Below are positions 26,001 to 38,900 of a DNA stretch of 64,000 nucleotides, piece by piece; position 1 is the stretch's first letter, and each line of letters begins with the position of its first letter. The position numbers and the translations under genes are program-made. Source of the stretch: Ascaris suum (Eukaryota; Nematoda; Chromadorea; Rhabditida; Ascarididae); assembly GCA_013433145.1 (NCBI GenBank), contig CM024190.1, positions 5,721,620 to 5,785,619 of the forward strand. The letters are read 5' to 3'. The notes below the pieces were generated by a model. That model was given only the letters and a program-made list of their open reading frames with translations. It did no database searches and had not been told where the DNA came from.

Positions 26001-29000
26001 GCACTTCAAGCTCATCTTTGTGTTCTCCTCGTCTTTTTTTTGAAGCCAACCAAATCGGCTTCAAGACGGAATTTTGCTAAGAAATATTTAGGAAATATAG
26101 CTTGCAGATCCTGTAATATCTTCATGCGACCGTAACTCTTATAGATGATTGGCAGGGCGGAATTGGAATGAATTTTTGTATGATGCCAGTTCTACGACCA
26201 CATCATCAGATTGTGACCATGTAGTTAGGAATTTGAAGCTATCGAAGAGACAAAGTGCATGACGGCATTAAGCATTCAGGAAAAATTTGCATAAAGAAGC
26301 ATAAAGATGATAGCGATATGCATTCGTTTTCGTTTTAAATGTTGAAATGCGTCGTTTTCATCCTTGCACATTATAATGTTTTTGCTGCCTTAGTGGTGGA
26401 AATTTTCATTTATTATCTGCTCGTCGCATTATATGAAGCAAAGTTAGATTTTTGAGATTCAAACCCGACTACTTTTGTATTGTCTAATCAAATAATTCAT
26501 AGTCTCGCTGGGCGACAATGTTTGTTGGCTGTTTCTCGTTGTTTTCGCTGCCATTCCTCCACTTCCTTTTGAAGAGTTGGATTGCAAGCGAATTTGTCAT
26601 ATAATGTTGAATAAAGTTGCCTCCTTTTTTTATTGAGAGCTATTAGAAACAACTTCCATCAGAATATGGAATCTCTTCTTTCAACCTTTCTATTAAACTA
26701 CATTCGTTGGGCTTCATAACAGTACGTGTTATTTGCTTACGCCTTATAATTATCTCTGTCTCCTTAAAATGGGCAACTTCAAAATGAGAAATTTATAGAA
26801 CTGGATGTTATTGAAGTTCCCAAAATAATGAACCTCTTGGGAGTGTTGTTGGGGCGTTCTTGGCGCAGCGGTTCTCGAAATGCGGTGTTAGCGACCACCC
26901 ATCGTGTTATTCGAGTAAATTAGCACGTATCTGCCATTTTTATAAGTGCAGCGGAAGTGGTTCTATTTCAATTGTTTTTTTAGTGGAATAAACTCCTTTC
27001 TTGTTTAACGTGTTATGTGCAGTAATAAGATTGTCTTCTTGCGGGATACAAGTGGGTTTATCCCAAAGAAAATGTGATAAGATGTTTTCAGTCATGGTTT
27101 TGTACCAAATGGTGGACGGGTATATTATTTGATTCGCTCGCAGCCTCCATTGTTGAGCCCAATGCTCTACGAGTATTATTTAGCAACCGGAGATTTAGAG
27201 GCTGTGAATGAGGTTGGCCAGATTCATATCTTTGATTTTCGCATCTTACAAATCCACTTATCCGTTCTTTAATAATCACTTCCTCCTGAATAATCCTTTC
27301 ATCTTCTCTCGGAACTTTTCAAAGAAAACTTTCAGTAAACTCCTTTCATTATGCGACTCAAAAAAGCGGCTTGTTTATGCAATGAGAAATGTTATATACT
27401 GTCGCTTTGACCTGCTAAAATTTTCGAGAAAGGCAAACTCTTCCGTCTGTTAAACTCATTTGAGTAATGCCCCTCATCCTTCTCTTCCTTGAAGTCTTGG
27501 GGTCATCTGGGTTCTCTCAAGTTGGCTGTGTTAGCTACTATCCTACGTCGTTTCGGAAATCAGCTTCTTTAGGTCAGGCTACCAAATCGACAGGGAATTC
27601 ATGTGAAAACGTTATCTGGCCTTACGCAACTCGCTGTGTGTAGCTCTGTCAGCTATTTAGACGAATGCGCAGAGCTATCGCCTTGTTGGCTGTGAGAGGG
27701 AAAGGAGGCTCGCTTTTGGTCATCACAGCTTTTTTTTCGATTGTAACGGAAATCAGTCTTTAAGTGGTTGATTTGATTGTTTGCAGATCCTACCGATGCT
27801 AGAAAAGGAGTATAATTTTTGGCTGATGCAACGTGCGAGACCCTTCTACGATGAATCGGAGAATGAGAAATTTCAATTTTTCCAGTATCGCGCACACATG
27901 AAAACACCACGTCCCGAGTCGTATAGGGAAGATATGGATCTGGTTAGAAACATCACTTCCGACGGTTTGTTTTTCTTTAAACGGTAATTGTGTTAAGCAT
28001 CAGTTTTCATGTAACTTTGTCGCTGCCTTTTCACATCCTTCAATTTATTTTTATTTTTTGAAATATGAGCCTATTCAGTTATTTATCCACAAATATAGAA
28101 ATTACCAAATGAATGTGATTGTTTTTCGATCTCCGTGAATGATCATACAATCAGAAAGGAAGGTGGAGAGTGGCAGCTTTCCCTTCCACTGAACGACTGC
28201 TGAATCCTTAGCGACAATATGCCCAACAAAAGCCGAAATGAGCCATTGAGAACTTAGAGCTTTCTCTTGTTTTTTTATATTGGCTTTTTTTCCGAAGGTT
28301 GCTCACTTGGTTTTGAATATATTTATGTATAACTCACGAAATATGGCCAAAGGCAGTTGTCGATCGCTTTATGATTTGTTTCCTCGTTCATGTAATTTTC
28401 AGTTTCACTGAGCGGGGGGAAGGGGAGCTTAGCCGTTTCATCATGTCGGCACTGTATTCTAGTTGTTTCCTTGCGTTGTTATTCCATCTGAATATTACAT
28501 TTTGGCCTAGCAGTTCTGTTACTACAGGTGGAAGGTGTATATGCAATCGTTTATTAAGCTGATGTGTTCTACGTTGTGTCAGGGTGCCACAAAAGCAAAA
28601 AAAAAAAACGTTTCTCGGCAATCCTTTATCTGTTAAGCTGATTCGTTTTAGCTTTTTTTTTCGGAAGTGCAACTTCCTCTCGACTTTTGAAAGCTTATCT
28701 TCGTTCCCTTCTTGAGAATTCAACCTCCACTTCCCTCTTTGTCCTCCACCTCTTTCCCTTCGAAGAATTTTTTTCCACCCCCGTGACATTTGTCATATAA
28801 AGGGTTTTCTACAGCCGAGAAGGAACTGTTGTGGTCGAATGTGGCATCTGCGGCGGAGACGGGTTGGGATTTTAGCACTCGTTGGTTTGCGCAGTCTGGA
28901 CCTGCAATGCACCACATGCGCTCCATCCGTACGTGGTCGATCGTTCCGGTGGATCTGAATGCGTTCATGTGTATGAATGCGCGCATACTCGCCTCATTGT

Positions 29001-32000
29001 TCGAGATCACTGGTAAGCGGTGTTGTTGGCTGGGCTCATTGCTGTCGCCTCGAGACTCTTTAAAAACAAACTTATGACAGTGCTTGTATGCGTTATCCCT
29101 CAAAACACATTGTTTCGTCTTTTGTAATCAAAAAAAGCTGTATTTCGATAAATTTCGTGATTAGCACCTATTGCGTTGTCCAGTTTAACGAATGCCTGTT
29201 GTTGTTTACTGCTAGGACATTGGCCCTGATTCAGCGACGAACGTAGAAGCACTCCACCGAAGGAAGAAGCGGTCCTGGCACTGCGGGTTTCTGACGCTGA
29301 ATTACTCTTGCTTGAAAGTTTCAGCTATTTTAGGCAGATAAATTTCTCCAAGCTTGAAGCGACGTTCAGGTTGCCAGGACCGGTTCCCCTTCTTCCACCT
29401 CACCCGTTCCCCTTCCTCTACTATTTGCGTCAGCCCGTACTCTGGCTGTTTTCTAGAGAGACAGCTCGCGTATGAGTGTTGGAGTTGTCGTTCCCATTGT
29501 TCGTACCTCTCGGTATTCTACTGTGCGATCAAATATTTCTGTTTAACCGCAGTCGTATAGAAGTTGAACCTGCATTTGTCTTAATGCTAGATGTTTCATA
29601 GCATCTGCTTGAGGCAACTTTTCGAAGGTGTTTCTCTATCAAGCAAGGTATGAGCAGGCCAAAATGGCAATGAAGCAGATTCATTGGAACGAAACCGATG
29701 GTATTTGGTACGACTACGACCTCGATAGAAAGGTTAGTCTGTTCATTGATGCACAGTAGACAACCACGTGTTTAGGACTTATGGTCAGACAAACCTTCAT
29801 CTGTCGCAGACGAATTTGCTCGAGTGGAAGAAAGACATTCATGTGACTTTGTAATACTTGGAGAGATGTAAACTTAAAATTGCATGCGATGGAAAGGAAG
29901 AAGGAGAGATACAAAGGCGGCAGACAGTTAGCTTGCTAGCAAAAAAAATGAAGAATAAAGGAACCTGCTTGCCCTGATTGTGCGAGCAGCCATACTTTTT
30001 TGAACATATGCCGATAGAGATTTCGATATTGCAAATTCGCACCAGGGAAAAACAAGAGGGAGTGATCGACTTGCTCGGCTAATTCAGATCTCTAGGATTC
30101 TTTATCTAGTTTGCGGTTAGGAGTTGGTAGGGTCGTTGCGCTTTGGGCGCTGAGGAGGATAAATAGGGCAGGAGTCTTGCGATCTCACCTAGTCTTTTTC
30201 GAGCAAAAATAAACAAAAGCCTCTAACGGTAACTACAGGAAATTCTATTTGTATCAGGTTTTTTTGTATTCTGAGCTCATGTAATTTAGTTTGGATGCTA
30301 GAAGACAGTTAAACAAGGATAAGGAGCGAGCAGGATTTTTCCCGAGCACAAAAACATATTGAAAAAAATTAGACTGCTGTGCAGTCTGGTATATTCATAT
30401 CGTTGTTAGTCTTTGAACTTTGGGTCTTTCGAGTGTAAAGGCGCCGGTTGTGATGTACTCGGGAAGCTAAACCTTAGCGGGAGCGCGAGAACTTACTCCG
30501 AAATGTTCAGGTTGTCACCAAACTTTGGAACTTGAGGTTTCCATGTATCAGGGTACCGAATATCTTGCTTCTGTATAATTGAATGCTTTTCGGATTCGTC
30601 CTTCATGTCTCTTGTTGAGGTCGAACTTCTTGTACGGTGATGATGTTTTCTAGCTGTAGGCAAACGAAAGTTTGACTTGTTATCTGTTACCGCTGTTTTG
30701 CCCTGCTAACTATATGCGCTTTACAAACGTCTCACTTTGATATGTGCACGCACTAATGCAAGTGTTAAGCGCACCTTTGCTTGCAGGTTCATTCGAATAC
30801 CTACTATGTATCGAACGCACTGCCTTTGTATGCAAAATGTTATGATGATGAGGATGATGTCACTCCACATAGAGTTTACGAGTACCTCAAAGTTAGTATT
30901 ATTGTTGTTTCTACTTGTTGTAGGTGAAATCAGGTCTGATCTATCATTATGTATTTTATCTTCGTACCGATCAGACGGTTGATTCACCCATTGGTACGCA
31001 TGAGGTGTGGGTAAGTGTTGTATGGGTATTAGCTGTTATTCTGGGAAGGTTTCTTTTTTTTGTGCATAAAGGAAAAAGTAAACTCATAAAAATCTGGGAA
31101 GACAATTAGAAGGTGTGGAAACTTCGTGGAATTTGTATGTTCTAGAATTTGAGGGTGTATTCGGGCTCCTGCCCATTCCGGCAGAATTATTTTCCCAATT
31201 TTTTCCCGACAAATTTTCATCAGTATTCCCTCCCATATCCCAAAATCCTTCTCGTCTAGCTCCATCCAGCAAGGACCCTAACGCAGGTCTTGATGCCCTG
31301 CCCGCAGCAACAGATTACTTTTGTTACTATTCTTCACGTATTAAATTGTTGAACAACTCCAGGCATAGCCTGAGGTCCTAGCCATGAACTCAAGTTAGCA
31401 CTGCTGGTTTTTTATGCGGGATGCGATTATTTCTATTTTTCTAAAGCAGGTCAAGGTGTTAGCATCTGACTGCGATGCGTCCGAGCGACTCTTTTAATGT
31501 GTTCTTTATTTGTTTTTAAGCCCACGTCACATATGTTTTAGAGGGAAGGCGTTTTGAATTTCACAAAAGGTTTGCCGACATCGCTGGCGATGGGCAGTGA
31601 GCAACAGTGGGATAAAGAGAACGCTTGGCCACCCATGGTACATATGGTCATTGAAGGCTTTAGGACCACCGGTGATCCGCAACTTATGAAGGTGTTGTTT
31701 TCTTGCAATTACGTGCTTTGACTTGCTTGGAATTAATGACAGAGTGGGTGAACATTATTATTTTAGGTAATTAAATCTTAGCAGCTTCATAATAAAGAAC
31801 GTCCAATTTTGGTTGGTCGCAGCTTGCCAGGAAATAATCTTGCTTGAGCTGATAAAAGTGGAAGCGAGTCTTTGTTAAGAACTTTTTTATTCATGTGTTC
31901 GTTACGTAATGACTCGCTTGGAAAAAAATATTCGTTATATTTTATTATTTGACATTGCTTGCGTAATGACTCGTTTTTTAGAATATTAGGACTCGTAGCA

Positions 32001-32954
32001 TTAACTCTTGTGGCTAATAGAAATCTACTAGAAGCTTGTTTTACTGAGCAAGCTTGATTAGTAAATAAGAAAGCACGATGCTGTATTAGTGTTAACCGAC
32101 GGTTTCCTTTGAAAAAGAGCATTTGTGAATGGGCGGTAACGAATTAGAATCAGCTATTGTTATCAGAGAAAGAGATATTTCTCGAATTTGGCAATGAACG
32201 CTTTTGAATGATGGGCTTCCGATAGGCAGGTAGATTTGGCTTTTTAAAAGGCTACATTCAAAGGAAATGTCCAGTTGTTTTTTATTGGAACAACACGTCT
32301 TACGACAGAATTAAAAGCGTTATTGGTCGCATTGCAAATCACATAAAATTATTGAATCTAGCACAAAAATAATCCCTGAGTGAAGAATAATTTCGTTGTT
32401 ATTCTACCTGTTCCGGCTAAAATATGGAAGTAAAATAAAAATGCGTTTTCTGAAGTGGGCCAACTTGAAATGCAGCTTATAATAGCTTTACGCGTTGACA
32501 GGCTGCCGAAACGATGGCAACGCAGTGGCTGGGCGTTACATACAAGTCGTTTATCCGAACACACTCCATGTTCGAAAAGTACAACGTATCAGCGATGACC
32601 GAAGAATGCAGTGCGGGTTCAGGTGGCGAATACGAAGTTCAGGTAAAAAACGCATTGTTAGGAACGAATAAATAAAGAAAATTTTGACCTAAGGTAAAAT
32701 TTTAACTCTTATGCTTCATGTTGTGACCAAGTTATCTGAGGTTATAGGTAGTTTACATTATATGGGTGATGCCATTTAAATACAACATATTTCAGACAGG
32801 TTTTGGTTGGACGAATGGTGTTATATTGGACTTATTGGATAAATATGGCGATAAGATGGCCACAGCAGGCGGATCGCCGATCTCACTATCCATCTTTTTA
32901 TCTCTTCTCAACTTTCTTTTGTTTTTCCATCGATTCTTGTTTGCAGCTTATTGA
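20081..32954 (+). CDS. tre: Trehalase (GH37), 13-exon gene with predicted signal peptide and GPI-anchor tail
   Basis: Hydrolyses trehalose to two glucose molecules outside the cell. Coding exons: 20081-20175, 22765-22865, 23794-24017, 25131-25231, 25369-25461, 27092-27212, 27787-27964, 28815-29012, 29614-29732, 30787-30891, 31542-31691, 32502-32642, 32796-32954; phases agree throughout and give 594 aa. Visible motifs: PGGRFREFYYWDSF (residues 164-177), ETGWDFSTRW with the general acid Asp323, QQWDKENAWPP (466-476), FEKYN with the catalytic base Glu520 (equivalent to E. coli TreA Asp312/Glu496), and GGEYEVQTGFGWTNGV (536-551). Residues 571-594 form a hydrophobic tail after a small-residue stretch (ATAGGS), as in GPI-anchored trehalases. 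Exon 1 (signal peptide beginning MLCFHFLTLFVLVFVLSA) is the weakest part: it was chosen because its donor phase and size fit the missing N-terminus. Exon 7 uses acceptor TTTTCTACAG; the start of exon 8 was fixed by alignment length. Nematodes have several tre paralogues; which one this is cannot be settled here. Confidence 0.93.
24267..24476 (-). pseudogene. Possible Tc1/mariner-like transposase fragment inside a trehalase intron
   Basis: A minus-strand open frame in the intron between trehalase exons 3 and 4 reads in part AAKMCIPKSAMRVILRK. This resembles the second helix-turn-helix of Tc1/mariner transposases (pattern K-x-A-x-x-M-x-I-S-x-S-S-M-R-R-I-L-x-x). Only about 30 residues look alike, no DDE/DDD catalytic residues are visible, and no terminal inverted repeats were found. 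It could be chance; a degenerate transposon fragment is the best guess. Confidence 0.25.
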
Positions 32955-34574
32955 AAGTTGTTCCCAACTTGCCATCCAAGTGCATTTGGAGTTTGTCGTC
33001 TCTTAATTATGCGCCGAATGACTAGGTGACCGAATTTATGTTGATAGCCTGAGTAGGTATGATACCACTCGCGCAACAGTCAATTTTTTGCAAATGGTAT
33101 GTAGTATTTTGCGAATTGAAAGGTAACTTCCATTATTCATGCTCTCGCTTTACTCAACGATCAAATTTCCATTGTTTCTTCAGCTTCCTCGAGTTCGAGT
33201 TGCCCATACGTTGAAGACGATGTGCGCTTAGTGAACTGTGTTCGTTTATTCGTGTACAGTTTAAATAGGAAATTATCGAAGTTGAATCATTTTCTTGGCA
33301 GATAAAGTTGAGTGGATTTATGTGAGGTGATTAAGCGAATAATAAGAATAAAGGTATTGGGCAGAGGTTGTTGAACGCTGATTTAGGAAAAAAGCTATTT
33401 TCGTCTGACTATGTGCCGACCGATTTGTTGTAGAAGTAACTGTTGATGTATTTTCAATGTAGTATTGATCGGCGATTTTTACTTTTTGTTGTGTTCAATA
33501 TTTCGTTGTTGTTTGCATTCATATGCCATTGTTTAGACAGCTGAGTATTTCGATTTTCAGCCGTATTTTCGTTGCAGAAAATAATTTCCAATTGTTAGAT
33601 TTATGCTTTATTTGTAAACAGCGGTTAGCGTTCACTCAGAATTTATAAAATCGTGGGGATCTTCCGATGTGGATGTCCAGATTCGAGCGTGTAATCGCTA
33701 GCGCATCTAGTCGTCACTGCTCACATATGTGCTGGTCATTAAGAGAAGTAATTGGCTCTTTCTCTGGAGGTGTTTTAGTTTATAGAGCGTTTTGAAATTA
33801 CCGTTTTGTTGCAAAATATTTGCCTCAAAATATTGGGTGCTTTGTTTCTTCGAATATGAGTAATAGTGGTTAAATGAGCAGTCTTATTTGAAGTGAGGCG
33901 AAGTAAACATCTCCTAGAAGATGAATTTAACACGAATAAATTGGCACTTTGATTATCAGACAATAATAAGGAGTGCTAATTTTATTGTATGCAACAATTG
34001 AACTTATCTAGCATTTTGGCGTTATTCACTAGTCTTTACTTTGAATTGATTTCACTAGTCTATTCTTAGTAGCACAATCTGTCTCTGTCTGTTTGTTCTC
34101 AGATAACTTTGCAGTAGGCAATAATTGCAAATTATGCGCTCTGTCAGTTCTTCATGTTGTAGATATTTTCCCTCTTTTTTTAAAATTATACTTTCCTTTC
34201 TTTTTTTCATTATTCCCACCTCCTTTTTTTATTTCTTCCCATTCGAAAGTGCGATCTGTGATATTGGTATATGTGCGTGTGCGTGTGCGTTTGACCTTTC
34301 TGACCTTAATCAGTGTTCTGCATTCGATCGCCTTAAATTTTTTGATGCATATTTTAGCTGTTTCATTTCGAAATATCTTCCTTTATTGCACTCATTGCTT
34401 ATAGTATCTTATCCTGTACTATAGCAAATGAAAGTCCTTTTAAATTTTTCTTCATAGGAAATATTTTTTTCAAGAAACGTTTTTTTGTGGGGAATTTTTT
34501 TGTGATTCGAGATTATGCCAAGAATATGTATCAATATTGCGTCTACGTCGTATAGCTCTCATCACTAATAAAAG
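32955..34574. other. Trehalase 3' flank; nothing else recognised
   Basis: Contains the probable 3' UTR with an AATAAA at 33347, then AT-rich DNA with pyrimidine-rich stretches (34.15-34.25 kb) up to the retrotransposon relic. Confidence 0.55.
33347..33352 (+). terminator. Candidate poly(A) signal AATAAA after trehalase
   Basis: An AATAAA hexamer lies about 390 nt past the trehalase stop codon on the same strand. It is the first exact AATAAA I noticed downstream of the stop. No other evidence places the mRNA end here. Confidence 0.35.
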
Positions 34575-35985
34575 TGCCTTCAGCTGCACTAATTTCAAGT
34601 ATTGATCTTCTGTCTCTGAGACCGATCAGTGAATTGCAAAACGCCATCCATGAAATGGGGACTGAAAAAGCCCCTCCCCCTTTCCCCTCAAAATTACTGC
34701 AAGAGTGTTTGAAGCTGGAGGTTCCTGTCTATGAAGCAAAGTTGTGGAAATGTTCAACCGCTACATTTAGCTAAAATACATCTCACAGGCTTAGAAAGGC
34801 GCTAGAACAATCCTGCTCCATAAAAAGAGCGACAGTGGGAATCTGAAGAATTATCGACCTGGATGACTTCCCTCACAGGTGTACAGGTCTTGCGCAAGAA
34901 CTATTACAAAATTAACGAACACTTTGTATGAACAACAGCTGAGAGAGCAAGCGGGGTTTGGGAAGTGATTCAGTACGTGAGGCCGTTTATTCTATCTGGC
35001 AGCAGGCTGAGAGGTCGCGACATACAGACTCCTACTCTCCGTTATTTTGCTCCACTGTGAGACAACATTCCGTATTGTCGCGATCAGCGCGATACAAGGA
35101 TTTGTGCTTGAGCGGGGCATTACGTGGGAACGTCTTGAACGTTTGCGATGCATGAGAAGTAATTTTGCTTTCGAGACGCTCGCCTTCATTGGAAGAGTTA
35201 AATAAGAAGTAGGATTTTACAAAACTACTCTCTGGTTGCTTGGGCATGGTAATGCAAAAATTAGAAAAAGGGTTTAGAAGTTGAAGCCAGCGCCTAGTCC
35301 GTCCTACGCTCGGCTGATGATGTCATGCGCCTTTGTGAAAATTGCTACAGCTCAGCAAAGTAGATTACCACTAAAGTTAGCAGTGCCAGCTGAGAAGCTG
35401 TCGAATGGATCGAAAATTGTGTTAACCCGGAACAAGAAGTCAACTTACGCAACGATCTCGCAGGAAGGGTTGTAAGAAGGGAGAAAGGAGGATGACTGAG
35501 ATTTTATGAAAGCGGGAACTGTCGAGTTGAAAAGGCAAACACATATCTTTGACTGCACGATCTTGTTTGCGGTGTTGTAACCAAGCAAAAATAGATGTCT
35601 AACAATAGTTGGAAGCCCGAGATGAATGGCAGGGTGGTGAAAACATCGATGTTTGGCACCTGGCTAGGGAGGCACGTGTCAAGCGAATGAATCTAAAGCA
35701 GAAGCAATGTCCAAGAGAATTCCTATAACAAAACAAAGAATAAACTAAAATTGGCAGGATGCATAAGCCGCACTTGGGATAGTCGATGGGAGGCGGAATT
35801 TTGAATTGGCAGCACAAGGCGGGTCGGAGAAGGGAAGCAATCCATTGAAGACAGGTACGGCAAACAATAGAAGAGGGTGACAAACGGCAGGAACGAGCGG
35901 TCGGATTTCGTGCAGTCTAGCAGCCCGTGCAATCCGACAGCACATTTAGTAGTCCACAGGTATCACAGGTGCATTGTGTAACAAT
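34575..35985 (+). mobile_element. Degenerate RTE-type non-LTR retrotransposon (reverse transcriptase relic)
   Basis: The stretch between trehalase and the CAAX protease translates, with several stops and frameshifts, into a recognisable RTE-family reverse transcriptase. In order: ISELQNAIHEMGTEKAP near 34640 (family form: K-M-K-N-G-K-A-P-G-x-D); LYEQQLREQAGFGK near 34924, the hallmark D-E-Q-Q-x-R-E-Q-A-G-F block; ADDVM at about 35313 (the F/A-D-D catalytic motif); EQEVNLRNDLAG near 35430 (family form G-R-E-V-N-M-x-N-D-L); and a weak match to the C-terminal R-W-T-R-A-V...R-R region near 35760-35840. The apurinic endonuclease domain is not seen, so the copy is 5'-truncated, as usual for RTE. 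Every segment is broken, so the element is dead. Confidence 0.82.
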
Positions 35986-38900
35986 ACAGTAATATGCAGT
36001 TATGCCATCGGTGTTGCGCTGTGATCTTTGCGGAGATTCCTCGATTTTCCTTTTTCAGTTTAGAAGTAAAAATTTGTACAGTGTAATTTGTTACAATGAT
36101 ATCTGTAAGAAGACAGTAGAATGCAGCCAAAAGTAACTGCTCCATACTTTTGATTACCACGATTAATCTTACCGGATGGTCAGTGCATTTGTGATGTCAA
36201 ACGGAGAGGGGAATATGATAGGTTCTCTTTGTATAGTATCTACAAATGATAGTATCTACATGTATCTACAATGGCGTGCGCTACGGCTTAGCGGGGCATG
36301 AAACCCATGGTCATATGAAAATGACCAGCACGATTTCATTTGTCCACTTCCGAGACTAGCGTGCATTTCGCGTGGTTACTTTAACTGTTGGAAATATTAT
36401 TGCTCACCAATGCTAACTGGTCACTTCAGAAGTGATTTATCACGGGTCACTTTCACGATTGGTGGTGATCCGTAATTTGCTCGTTATATAAATTGTATTC
36501 TGTAATTCTTATTAACAAATTTTTGGTATGTGTTGTTATGTCTATGTTACAGTGGCACCTGCTTCCACAAAATTTCACCTCTGGTCAAACATCGCAAGCT
36601 TCGCCTCATATGTGGTCACTCTCCGATTAAGGAGAGAAACATGAAGACCGTACTTAAAATGGGGCAGGGCCGGTAGCAATGTTATTGTTTATTGTGTTGT
36701 TAGGTTATTCGTCCAGCACTTGAACGTCCATCAAATTACTCTTCATTCACGTATAACTATCACACATGGAGATATAAGCAGTTGGGCTTTGACATTTGGG
36801 CGTCTTCGAATGTTAGTACCATGTAGTGAAGGCAGTCTCGTTGCCCCGGTTTCACCTTGTGGTTATGGGGTTAATCGGCTAAGTGAATAATGAATTCGAC
36901 CAGCGAAGACAACAATTTTGTTGTAGCGAGATGACACTTAGAAGACATCTAAGGGTCACCCTCGCCAGTTTTGATGTCTGAAACCCCAATGACATAGCTT
37001 CTCTTATGCGAATCAAAACAAGTTCCGAAGTTTCATAAGAGACGTGTTTTCAATGATTACATATGAGTTCGTTCCACTCTATTACATCCAACAACTTTTT
37101 CACCGCACTTTTGCTCGTCATATGTTCATCATAGTAGTAGCAGTTTCGCGTCTCAACGTTGTTCTGGAAACAGACGCCTTTTTATGCGTAGCTTTTGCTT
37201 ACTACGCATATACCGCGAATCCTTGATGTTATTCCCCTCTTTTAGCACGGACCACCTTCCCCTCGAATTCTGACCCCATGGGACAAAAATTAGCATACTG
37301 CTGTGTTAAGTTCACCACCCTCTCTCTACTCTTGCTGTCTTTCCGTTCGTAAGCTTGCTTCTCTAGTAAACTAATTTTTCCCTCTCCTCTAGGGACGGCA
37401 ACGTGCACAAGCCCCTCCACTTAAATCTATTCGCATTTCCTATTGCCTTGCTAGCTGGTACCTCCTCCCTCCCTTCCCCCTCGGGAGGGAGAGGGAGTAT
37501 TTCTGACGATGCTTTGCAACGTGCATGTGTGGTGAGCCGCGAGAACAGTTGGGAAATGGGAGATTGCACCCCACGAGATCACCATCCCCACAAAACAGAG
37601 AATCACTTGGCACGAAACTTCACCCGCGATAAGTGCTGTTAAATCGTTGCAGTCTCAAACATCGAACGTCACCCGAATGGATGAATGCTCTGGAAGGAGA
37701 AATTCGAACCGCTTGGTTCGCGCTGCAGCACTAAGCGGACACCGTGAGGAAATTGTGGTGATGAAAATGTTGAAGGTATTTGACGGATATGTTCGATTTG
37801 GTTCGCTCGAGTTAGGTAATAGGACAGGTATAATGTGTGGAGGTCGAACATATTGGTAGGTGGCGGCAGTGAACGAAATAACGTTGGCTTCAAAAAAGGG
37901 AGTGGCTCGTTTCCTTGGTCTCACTTCACCAAACCTTCCGTACTATAATCAAACCACTTGTGGTATAATCAGACCATTTGAGGTGTAATGAACCCGTCTA
38001 TGGTAGAGAGACCTCTCGGCCTACTAGCTAAGATTAAAGCCCAGTAGGGTTGTCCCTAATGTATAATAATGTTTGTTTCTCTTCCAGTAGGGCAGTAAAT
38101 GAGCTTCATTTCATTAATTGCTGATCTAGCTAATCTAGCTCGATCGATGCAAGAATATCGAATCGTATAAGCTGTTGTAGGTATGGAAATGTTTCAGTGT
38201 TGCAAAAGAAAACTTGAAGATTCGTCCCATTATAATAGAGATTGTTGAATTGTTTACTGCTTTTAAATTGGAGGGTTTTTTTCTTCTTTTAGCGATGTAA
38301 TCATTCTTCATTCAAAAATTCAACTTTCAAAGGAAATTAAAGTGAATAATTGTATAGGAATCAAGTCGCAAATCCGTTTAATCGAGTGCTTTGGCCATTT
38401 TTGTTTCTTAAATGACAACGGCCACAACTCAACCCTCACAGTGAAGGGTGAATGTTTTCTGGGGGTATTAAATATTAATCCGCCCGTGCAGGGAGATTTT
38501 AATAAAGTTTTATTGCTGAGCATATGATTCAATTGAAAAATCCACTCCTTCCATGCAGCAAAATTCAGGCTGTGGTTCTAGTAGCACATATATCAGGTAC
38601 AATGCTGCAAGTGGAGTGGAGTAGGTTTCATTTCACTAAAGAAATAGTGTTGCGGGTAACGTGTTATAGCTCCGAATGATGTATATTCGTCCATGAAAGT
38701 TTGTACCTGCGCTTCAATGTGTATGAAAAGGCCCTGAGTGAATCGTGCCATGAGTTTTGCGCTGGACAGCTTCGACTGCAGAGGTGCAGGTACCTAGCAA
38801 TACTTATCAATGTCAAACGGGAGATTTTTGCTCGTTTTATTCATCAACACGAAATGGGCGTGATTTCCGCTTTGATACAAGTTATTGAGAGAGGAGAGAG

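Noticed and set aside
28388..28789. 133-codon minus-strand frame rich in Arg and Lys
   Set aside because: It lies in a trehalase intron, arises from pyrimidine-rich plus-strand sequence, and has no recognisable motif.
28804..28814. Earlier acceptor (ATATAAAG) that would add four residues to trehalase exon 7
   Set aside because: The acceptor is poor compared with TTTTCTACAG, and the longer form disagrees with family spacing before the catalytic Asp.
28720..29103. 127-codon minus-strand open frame
   Set aside because: It lies antisense to trehalase exon 28815-29012, whose sense reading carries the catalytic ETGWDFSTRW motif; the antisense frame is a shadow.
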